Shown here piece by piece: positions 34,301 through 43,576 of a stretch of 64,000 bases of DNA. The DNA is taken from contig NW_017802813.1 in NCBI RefSeq assembly GCF_001625305.1, positions 502,364 to 566,363 on the forward strand. The letters are read 5' to 3'. The position numbers and the translations under genes are program-made. The notes below the pieces were generated by a model that searched no databases, was not told where the DNA came from, and saw nothing but the letters and a program-made list of their open reading frames with translations. The stretch comes from Branchiostoma belcheri. Lineage: Eukaryota > Chordata > Leptocardii > Amphioxiformes > Branchiostomatidae. Numbering within the stretch: the first letter of the stretch is position 1; each line of letters starts with the position of its first letter.

Positions 34301-37300
34301 CGACACAGACACCGCCCGTCTCACAGATCGTCATCAACGAAATGAACGCAGACAGCCCCTCCGTAGACGACCACGAGTACATCGAACTGTACAACAAAGA
34401 AAACCGCGACGTGCCTCTGGACTATTTCGTGCTGGCGCTGTACAACGGTAACACCAACACCGCGTACAGGGTCCTGTCTTTGAACGGTCGCACCATTCCC
34501 CGCCAGGGCTACTTCGTCATAGGGACTCCCAACACAAATCCAGGGCTTCAAATAGACACAAGTTTCATTCAGAACGGCCCGGACGCCATAGCCTTGTACT
34601 ACGGGGACGCGTCCAGGTACTCTCCCGGGATGGACGTCACCACTGACGGGCTCGTAGATGTAGTCGTGTACGTCAACAGCGGCGGCGACAGCGGAGCAGG
34701 TCTCACGGCGGCTTTAACTCCCGGCCAGCCGCCGCTCCACGAGGACAGCCGCGTGCTAGAGTTAGACGAGTCTCTCGGCCGCTGCACTGGCAACTCTCCC
34801 ATCACGTTATCTCAGTTCAGGGTCATGCTACCGACTCCCGGGCGACCGAACGACTGTTCTCCGCTCCCGACGTCTGTCCCGAACGTCGCCCCGGCGGTCG
34901 TCCTGAACGAGCTGAACGCGGACAACCCGGGCAGCGACAACCAGGAATACATCGAGCTGTTCAACACGGAGAGCGTGACGGTTCGCCTGGACAACTTCGT
35001 GCTGGTGTTCTACAACGGGCACGACAACGCCGCGTATACCGTCATAGACCTGTCCAGAAACTCCGTCCCTGCAAGAGGATACTTCGTCATCGGATCGCCA
35101 AACGTCACGCCGTCCCCGGACGTAGTTCTTATGAACTCTGAGAACATTCTACAGAACGGCGTGGACGCTGTGGGGCTGTATTTCGGGCGGCCGAGTCAGT
35201 TCGTGGTCGGTATGCAGGTCACGGGTGTGGATCTGATTGACGCTATCGTCTACTCCAGGCGGTTCAACGACAGCAATCCGCAGCTCATAAGCGCCCTCAC
35301 GCCGGGCGAGTCGGTACTGCACGAAGATGACCGCGAATTCGACGTCGACGAAACTCTGAGCCGGTGCGGCGGTACAACGCCGTTCAAACTTTCTCTGTGG
35401 CAAGTCACGACTCCGACTGCAGGCAGTGAGAACGTCTGTGCTCCTCCTATAGTAATAAACGAAGTAAATGCAGACAACCCCAATGTCGATGACCAAGAAT
35501 TCATCGAACTTTACAACACTGACTCTGAAAGGTCATACTCGTTAGACAAAGTTGTGGTCGTTCTCTACGATGGGAGCTCCAACCTGCGAGCTTACGACGT
35601 CATAAAGTTGAGCGGGTCCATCCCGCCGGATGGCTATTTTGTCATCGGATCGGGAAACGTGTCTCCCCGGCCGGACTTTGTTCTTCCTAACGGCGAGAAC
35701 ATTTTGCAGAACGGTCCGGACGCCGTGGCGTTGTACAGCCACCAGAACCCTGACCTTTACACCGTCGGGATGGAACCTACAGACGCCTTCCTAGTGGACG
35801 TGTTGGTATACTCCAGGAACAGACGGCCCACCGAACTCATCAGCCGCCTCGCCCCGGGACAGGAGGTGGTACTAGAGAGCTCTATCGTACCGGAGGTGTC
35901 CGTGAGCAGATGCTTCGGGAATGATCGCGTCACACTGTCACAGTTCCGGTCCACGTACCACACGCCCGGAGGGCCCAACGACTGCACTCCACTTCCCACC
36001 AACCCTCCTCCGACCGGTTCCATGACCACCGCTGCAATGGCCCCCTTGGGTGTCGTCATCAACGAAATCAACGCCGACAATCCGTCCTACGACACCGCCG
36101 AGTTTATCGAGCTGTACAACCCGGGAAAAATCAGGGTGTCGCTAGACGGCGTCTTTTTGGTCCTCTACAACGGCGCCACCGACCTCGCGTACAACGTGGT
36201 CGATCTGGCCGGCAACGAGGTGGCGCCCGAAAGTGTCTTCGTCATCGGGAGTGCCAACGTCGACCCTCGGCCTGATCTGGTGCTCGAGAGGAACGAGAAC
36301 ATCCTGCAAAACGGCGAGGATGGCGTGGCGCTGTACTACAACCCGCGAGGCAGGTCAGTGCTAGATTTACCCATCTGCGTGCAGTCTGCATTTTGGAGAT
36401 ATATTTTTAATACTGCAGAAGAAAAATTAAGCAACCTGCAACTTTGCAGACTAAAAGAAAATCGGGCTACGCGTTCACTGGAGGTAAGAGCTTTTGTGTT
36501 TACTACTGACTGTAAAATAAACAAGTAATTTTGCGTGTATTTTTTCAAATTGCATGTAAAATGTTTGCCAACATGCAATTTTGTATATGCTATGGGTTTG
36601 TATATGCCATGGGTTTTTGGCGACGCCTCAGGGGCGGAGGTATTTTTACAGTATATTACGATCAAGCTGAAAGAATTTAGAAAATTTTACGAATGCATTC
36701 CCTGGGGAATTGGTTTTGAGGTAGCCTCCGGCCTTATGTCTTCGGACCCAGCAGGAAAGGCCTATGTTACCATGCATGCAAAAAGCACCTTTTCGGGCAA
36801 ACTGTGCCTTTTTGCACACAGAATATTAATGATTATCTTTATTGATATTTCAAATATGTTTTCTCCTATCAAGAGAGAACAAATTTTCTTGCTCATAAGA
36901 AAGAACAAGGAGCGACATTCAAGCTTATAATGCTTCAATTATGTTTTTAGTTTCAATTATATGATGCTGGTCGTTTTTTTTTATAACTTACCTGTGTGAT
37001 ACATGTAATAGTGATGTTTTGTGTAAGGAATTTTATTCACTTGTGTGTTTTCTATGTAACACACAATGTATGCATGTTTGTGTCAGTCTTGCTTTTTTAT
37101 TAAGTGTGTATCTGCAGAAAGTAATTTCCGAATTGCAGAACAAAATGTTGACATTCTGCAATACTGGAGAGCAATGAAAAAAAAGATTTCTACCTCTCCA
37201 GGTACTACGGAGGGATGACCGTGACCGCTGATAACCTGCTGGACGCAGTCGTGTACTCCACAAGTTTCTGGAACGGCAGTAACCTCATCCTGAACACCCT

Positions 37301-38548
37301 GACTCCCGGTCAACAGGCGCTGCACGAGTACAGCCGTCACAACCCGAAAGACGTGGACGAGTCTCTCAGCAGATGTAAGGGAGTGGACCCTGTGACGCTG
37401 TCACAGTTCGTCCTGGCCTACCCTACACCGGGCGACAACAACAACTGCGAGAATCTACCAACCACTGATAGATACTCGGCAGGTAAGAGCTTTGAATTCG
37501 TCGGCGAAGGTTAGACATCCAGTTAACAAGATACATAAAAAAACAGTTATTCAAGCAACTGTCAATTGTGACTGTTTCTAAAATCATATCCAGTTACTTG
37601 AGTAACTGTTTCTTTGGCGCAAGAGCTTTGAATGTTATGGCATTTCGTCTTTCAAAATCCTTCAGATAAAATGTGCGATTGAAGCTAGTTTTGTTGGTAC
37701 CAAATAGTCAAGCATATATGCCGGGTGCAATATGACTTGTGTCAATAGCTGTAAACGTCTGAGTATAGAAGAAAAATGTTCCTTTTTCAACTTGACATGA
37801 CTTGCAGGTAGCCTATTTTTTTCTGACCCAGTATTTCCCTCCGTGTCCAGGCCTGTCCGGAGGCGGTGTAGCCGGAGTGGTGATTGCCGTTCTGATCGTG
37901 CTGGGAGTAGCGGCGGTGGCAGGATTCATCCTCTTCAGGAGAAAAACATCGTGAGTCTTTCTCATCCGGGATTTCCCTTCCACTTGTTTCTGAACTTGTG
38001 TTAACCTGTTTTTATTTATTTGATATTAACACAACTGGGTAGCCCCTTCAACTTTACAAAAGTCGATGTGCAAGAAGGCCCATCTGAAAAAAACTTAACA
38101 TTTAGCGTGGTGAAGAATGAGGACAACATTAAGTTGTCCAGAGATCCTTTGCTTCAAAATCATTTTCCATATCTCAAGGGCTCAGCTGTTTCAATATCAA
38201 AATCTATAATTTCATTAATCATTCCATTTGCAAACAATAAAAATTTTTGGCTGTATTTTCTGACTAAAAGACATACTCGAAGATTTATTAATGCAGTGAC
38301 AGCATCACAATTTCGTATGTTCCCCCTTAAAACTTTCCCATTCTTATAAATGTTTACTTCTTCATATCAACAGAGCGGCAGAGTCAGCGGCTAAGGCTGA
38401 GTCGGGGATAGCGTACAACAACATGCGGCCAGACGACTCCGTCAAGGTGACCGGCCTGCCTGTCGCGTACGACGGCTTCGATAACGTCCTCTACAACTTC
38501 GAACACGGCGACAACCTCAGTAAAGTCAACAACGAGACGGACACGTAG
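31390..38548 (+). CDS. LTD-B: eight-module LTD transmembrane protein
   Basis: Exons 31390-31805, 32250-36353, 37202-37482, 37851-37950 and 38374-38548 join in frame to 1691 aa. Residues 1-17 are a signal peptide. Eight LTD-like modules of about 185-210 residues start near 19, 231, 440, 634, 832, 1022, 1206 and 1407. Each has (V/I)(V/I)INE(L/V/I)NADNP....(E)(Y/F)IEL, VLYNG, (I/V)GS.NV.P.P and QNG.DAVALYYG, then a LTPGQ...ESLSRC.G.D..T.SQF...PTPG..N.C tail with two cysteines. Short Thr/Pro linkers separate most modules. A single membrane helix (GVVIAVLIVLGVAAVAGFIL, about residues 1607-1629) precedes a 60-residue cytoplasmic tail with several tyrosines, including YNNM. This makes a type I receptor- or adhesion-like protein; the ligand is unknown. 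AATAAA signals lie at 39171 and 39736. Confidence 0.85.
37540..37612. repeat. Short inverted repeat in LTD-B intron 3
   Basis: AAACAGTTATTCAAGCAACTG and CAGTTACTTGAGTAACTGTTT face each other with a spacer of about 27 bp, forming an imperfect hairpin. The intron as a whole (37483-37850) shows nothing else. Confidence 0.55.
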
Positions 38549-38552
38549 AGCT

Positions 38553-38708
38553 AGAGCAATCTCCAAGCAGGCCTTTTTAGTAATAATAGACCAGGCTGTA
38601 GCCACTTCGGTGGCGAAATGGTATTAAACTGTCTGGCCAATGGAAACTGCCTGGCCAATTTGATTCTGTCTCTGCAGCCACCAAAAGATCTGCTTGGAGA
38701 TTAGGGCT
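38553..38708. mobile_element. Small MITE directly after the LTD-B stop codon
   Basis: AGAGCAATCTCCAAGCAG at 38553 is mirrored by CTGCTTGGAGATTAGGGCT ending at 38708. The insert is about 156 bp and starts four bases after TAG 38546-38548, so it is in the 3' UTR. The family is not assigned. Confidence 0.6.
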
Positions 38709-38950
38709 AGAGTACAAGAGCCAAAGGAGGCAGAGTTATAGGTAGCTATGTAGTACTATTGTGTGTGAACTGTTATTGACAAGCACCATTATGGATCCGC
38801 GTTAGTTTTTCATGATCACGTCTGTTTAGTTGTTTTGTAAATCTCTCTCTAGGCAGTACTAATCTGTATGCTTTTTATTTCACCCCAAGGGAGTGAACTA
38901 ATGCTTTTTGCTTGTCTTTGTGTATGTATGTGTATGTGAGTCTGTCTGAA

Positions 38951-38954
38951 GATG

Positions 38955-38993
<39 letters not shown>

Positions 38994-39008
38994 ATGTATG
39001 TGTATGTG
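38951..39008. repeat. (TG)n/(TATG)n microsatellite
   Basis: A TG run is followed by TATG tetramers, in the probable 3' UTR of LTD-B. Confidence 0.95.
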
Positions 39009-39571
39009 CAAGAATTTGTGTGTGTTCCTGCAACATAAAACACAATGCAGCATTGTATCAGCATTGCTGCTATTTTTGTCATTCTTCTAAATCGTAGAGA
39101 AAATTTTGAACAACTACTTGCTGTTGTGTCCACTGCAGCTAATTTGACAACAAGTAATAGATGAGTACGTAATAAAGAATGATATAACATAGTACATTAA
39201 ACTTAAAGTGAAATTCATATTTCCTTTTAAGGTTGTATATTTCTCTATGAATACCTATGTGAACATTGTGTGGTATAAAACTTCTTGAAATTTCTTGGGG
39301 GAAAACCCAAACAAAAGACAAACTACTATTGATATATTTTTCTTGATGTATTTTTCTCGTATAAATAGTTTTCTGCTGTATCCATATCTTTTATACTGAT
39401 ATTGATCTATCATTGATCTCTAGACTTCAGAAAGCAGAGCTTCTACTTTGGCTACAAAATAGAGCTACTTGAAGAAATAATGGAGCAAATTTATGCAGTA
39501 ATTGAAAAAAAATTGGAAAACGATGCTGCTCTTGTTTGACACAAGGGACACTGCCATTAGCATGGAAAGTG

Positions 39572-39655
39572 TTCAGCACCAGGGACAGTGATGTTAGTGT
39601 GGAAGGCCTTCAGCACCAAGGACAGTGCCATTAGCCTGGAAAGTGTTCAGTGTCC
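39572..39655 (+). promoter_or_regulatory. RE1/NRSE-like cluster downstream of LTD-B
   Basis: TTCAGCACCAGGGACAG (39572-39588) and TTCAGCACCAAGGACAGTGCC (39609-39629) both fit TYAGMRCCNNRGMSAG with no mismatch; the second also matches the outer GCC of the vertebrate 21-bp site. Degenerate pieces lie just before (acaagggacactgcc, 39540) and after (gttcagtgtcc, 39645). The AATAAA at 39736 would place them inside the LTD-B 3' UTR. Binding is inferred only. Confidence 0.5.
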
Positions 39656-39912
39656 ATTTGTCTCATTAGAGCATTCATAGTATGATACTCCCACTATCCC
39701 ACATTTGTAGGCAATTCTTAGACTGACTTTTATACAATAAAGATGTTCTCATAAAATGCACAAATGGGTTAGCCTAACAATATCACTTATGCCTGTTCCA
39801 AGTATTCCAGGAATTACTTAGGCATTTCTGTCATGTCCAAGAATGCCTTGTTAACATATTTTTGTGCCCAGAAGTATAGGTTAGATTTGAATTGCACAAA
39901 TGCACATTTGAT

Positions 39913-42159
39913 TCATAGTTCATCCTTTGTAGTGGGTCCATCTGGACGCACCAGTCGACCCAGAAACAGGATAGAGTTTGAGTCATTGTCCCTGATGAAG
40001 AACAGGAAGGGATGGTCGGCAAAGAACGTCTCCCCATCCAGCGACCGTTTCATCATGCTCACCGCCGTCGCCGCCGCGGCCTCGCTTCCCTCCTCGTTGA
40101 CCTCTACAAAAGCCTTGTGTATGACGTGGCTAACGTAGAGGTCGCGGGAACCCGTGATCCCGGACAGGTCCGCGTCCGCGCGGCTGAACAGGGCCGTCAT
40201 CCCCATATCCGCCAGCTTCTCGTTCAGGACAAAATCCTGGACCAGTTTGAACCTGGGGATTTGGACCATCGTGGAAACCTCGCTCGAAGATTTCTGCCAG
40301 CGACGGAGTAAGTCTGGCGTTAACAAAGCCTCGATGGTGCTCAAAGCGTCCATCTTGTCTGGTAACACAAACACCATGCTGAGATACTTGCCTTGATACG
40401 GCATCTCCAGGATTTGGCAGTTAAGGTCCTCATCGTAGGCGAGTTTGAACTGGCCCTGCTGACGCATCATGGGTACTTCGACCTTCTCGTCCCGACTGAT
40501 GTGGAAGGTGTCGAGCCTCGTACGCGACTCCTCAAACTTGCGCTCCCAGCTGCCCTTGAAGTAGATGGCATTGACCAGTACTAGCATGGTGCTCGGGGTC
40601 ACAGTTCCTTCAAAAATAAAGCAAGGCTGATGTCACATTATGTAAGATGCTGATCTGAGGAATATGCCAGAAAGGTGCACCTTGGGTGCCCAACATGCAA
40701 TAATGTAGAATGTCAGCCATACCTAATCATAAACCTTACGAGTAATGCCTCTTTTTTAGAGCTTGAATCTGAAATTTACTAATGTAACACAATATAAATA
40801 CACGTATTCAAGTGCACCAGCACACCCACAGGACAAAAATTAGTTGCACAGCTCCAATTTTTGGTGCACAAAACTGCATATGCACCCAGTACGGGTATTT
40901 ACAGCCCTGCCTGTATTATAAATTCCATGCTAGACAATGCCATGTGAATAAATTAACAAAGGAATAAAAGAGGAAATAACAGAAGAAATGAATAAATGAA
41001 TAAATCACACCTGGTGCTAAAAGATCTTGGATCTTCTTCTCTGTCTGTTCCTCCACCCAGGTGTTGATAGTCTGACGCGCGCCCTCCGTGTTTCCATGGA
41101 AGTCCACGGGAGCCAGCTGCGCCCTGTAGTGTCTGGACGTTTCATCCAGAAACTTTTGCACGAACTCGAAGGAGTTTTGACCGAAGAGGCGGTTGGCGGT
41201 CCGGAGTGTGTAGGGCCTGTCGGAGTGGTGCAGCTGGGTCAGAAGGTCGTGGAACAGCATGTGAAGGTCGGAGGCCTCCATCTTGTGGAAGCGAAGCACC
41301 CGACTCATCTGTGGAAAGTACAACATCGAACTTAGAATGTATACTTTGGTTTGCACAATGGAAGTGTAACACTTTACACATATTCTTGATGATGTGATTT
41401 GTATCACAGCCAGGTATTGCTACTGAATATTACAGCAGAGTGTTGCTGCCATATTCGTAAGGGAGTTCTTGGATGCGGCAAATGTACTTCCTTAGCAGAA
41501 CAACTCTCCTGGCATTCTATCTATCTATTTGGCCAATTTCTACTCTTTCCAGCTGCTTCCAAAGCCTGGTAGAGGCTACTACTAGTACTAATATTCATAA
41601 ATTGTGGGAGGAGGGTACTATGTACTTACTATGAGTAGTAATCCATTGTGTGGCATTTCCCTATGATCATACAGTACAGATTCACGGATACCCAATACAA
41701 TCCTGATTTCTTGTTCAAGGGGTTCGATAAAATAGGAGGTGGGGAGCAGAAAATGACGACGGCCAATTTATCGACTCTAGGTGCTAGCCGCAACTGCAAA
41801 TGGCCAGTAGCGCTCTAAACAAGATGGACTAGCAAACTGAATGTAGGAAATCACTTTTCAGACATACCATGCATGATATTATGTCAGGTTTTATTGAACC
41901 TCTTGTCCCCCTCTAATAACTATCTCACCTGTTGTGCAGTGTCATTCCTTGCCCCCAGGTAAGTCATGGCCAGACAGGTGGAGATACTGAAGGGTGAGAA
42001 GAAGATGTTCTCGGGATGACCCTTGTGCAGCACCCTGTACAACTCCAGGGCAAACTCACTGTTCACATCAGCCAATGGGCTCGACTCTTGTGTTGAGGAG
42101 CCTCCCATAGTTGCCATGGCAACTAGAAGGCCCAAGAGGCCATAACTGTGTCCAGGCAT
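39913..42159 (-). CDS. Spn1: ER-retained serpin with dibasic reactive loop
   Basis: Coding exons 42159-41929, 41308-41011 and 40607-39913 join in frame to 407 aa. A signal peptide (MPGHSYGLLGLLVAMATMG) opens the protein. Serpin landmarks follow: PENIFFSPFSISTCLAM, LVLVNAIYFKGSW, the HKAFVEVNEEGSEAAAAT hinge and HPFLFFIRD...ILFLGRL. The reactive loop reads SMMKRSLDG, placing Arg at P1 after Lys, as suits furin-like proprotein convertases. The last four residues are KDEL, an ER retrieval signal. Small alanines in the hinge predict an inhibitory serpin. This matches the amphioxus Spn1 convertase inhibitor as I recall it. The ATG exon has its own acceptor (ttctacag), and a 5' UTR exon with donor CAG|GTATGG ends at 42760. 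The gene diverges from PDCD10. Confidence 0.93.
40801..40912 (-). mobile_element. GTGCACC MITE fragment in serpin intron
   Basis: Sequence such as 'gcacagctccaatttttggtgca' and 'tatttacagccctg' matches the reverse orientation of the 7607 and 10530 copies. Only one end is recognisable. Confidence 0.5.
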
Positions 42160-42759
42160 GGTTACTACCACAGGGATACTGTAGAAGAGACATGTGAAAA
42201 CTTGAACACTTAAAAAAAATAGAAAAAAAAAACAACATGTTTCTAGAACTGTGAAATGCATTGAAAGCTACATGTATTACTTTCGTGCACGTAAGTATAG
42301 TTTTGGGTGGCTGAGTTGCAGTTTTGTGTCTCTGTCTGTCCTACTTTTTCTTCAGTCGCATGGTGGGTGGGGGGTAATTCTGACTCATGATTGATAAGAA
42401 GGTCAAGTTGGAGGGTGGGCAGCACATGCTGGATAGGAGTACATGGGCAGGCAGTACAATGTATATGAAGGAGTTCAGAACATGGTGTATTAAAACAGCC
42501 AATTATATCATTTATCTTTTTCACAGTTTCAATACATTCATGAAAACCCCAAATGCTCCTCGGAGGTCTGAAAACTTCAATTACTTGTTAAAATAGTCCA
42601 ATACAGATGAGCTACTCTAGATTTAGTTATGTGACCCTAATTTGTGTGTGTCACAGGGGACATTTCTCACAATTATGAAAATTCATGTGAAAGAATTTAA
42701 AGAGAATCTCCTCCTTTCCCCTCCCCTACCTTAAAAGTCTTATATTAAAGTTTCCATAC

Positions 42760-43576
42760 CTGACTGTCCCCCACACAAGTGGTGTTTTCTTCTGCTTATT
42801 CTGCAGTGTTTAAGTTAACGCTGTTATGTGATTATGTCACTTAAGTACACGTGTCAGATTGGCACTGGATGTGTAAGTCATACACGTGGCAGTTTCCTGT
42901 TCTCCAATTCGTGCACTTTGTAAACACGTTATTTCCCCTTAACTCTGATGTAGCCTTTCACCCTGAGATCCTTCGAAAGTTTCCTATGATGACGTTTTAA
43001 GTATACAAGTTTATAAACGTTTAAACGTTGCGTATAAGTTATACATAGTACACTATGTCATAGTAAACTGTTACCAAGAATGTTTTAGCCTACTGATTTT
43101 CGTATTCTACAAAGCATTCGAGACGACAGTAACGTAGAATGATTCTCCAAACCCTCAAGGTTTATGAGGGCCAGAGACGCCTCCAAAGACAGCCAATAGC
43201 ACGACTAGAACCTAAGAAAACTCACCTGTGTACAAACAAGTCTCACCACTTCCGGGTTCCGCCAGGTGAGCAGCGTGAAAGCGAGGCTCCGACCCCTGAC
43301 CTTTCACCGCCCCGCCCTGAGTCAGCCGACATTTTGTTTCCGTGTGTTGTCTGAGATTTTCTTCCCAACACCACAAAAATGGTCTAAAAACGTCCCGTTT
43401 CGTCTTCCCGCTCGCCCAAGGAACCGGATTTCTGTCCCCAAGACTGTTGAGAAGTGCCTTAAAGACTGGAACGTGTCGTAGTTTGCGTGGCGTTTGCGTA
43501 AAATCCATTGTTTGCTTTTTTTTTTTTTTTTGTGAGGCGCTTGAAGTTTTTGTTGATCCTGAGTCCGGGTGAAGAT
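42760..43576. promoter_or_regulatory. Bidirectional promoter region, serpin / PDCD10
   Basis: The serpin 5' UTR exon ends (donor side) at 42760 and reads leftward; the PDCD10 ATG is at 43577 reading right. Between them lie an ETS-type site (CACTTCCGGG, about 43246), a GC box (CCGCCCCGCCC, about 43307) and a CpG-richer patch near the PDCD10 side. A poly-T run lies near 43517. In human, SERPINI1 and PDCD10 share a bidirectional promoter in the same arrangement, which is established knowledge; exact start sites here are not visible. Confidence 0.6.

Noticed and set aside
32143-36080. Numerous minus-strand frames opposite LTD-B exon 2
   Set aside because: They are antisense shadows of GC-rich repetitive coding sequence.
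36354-36528. Read-through extension of LTD-B exon 2 to a stop at 36528
   Set aside because: The module motif breaks exactly at the donor GCAG|GTCAGT and resumes at 37202 in the right phase, so this is intron. An alternative short isoform cannot be excluded.
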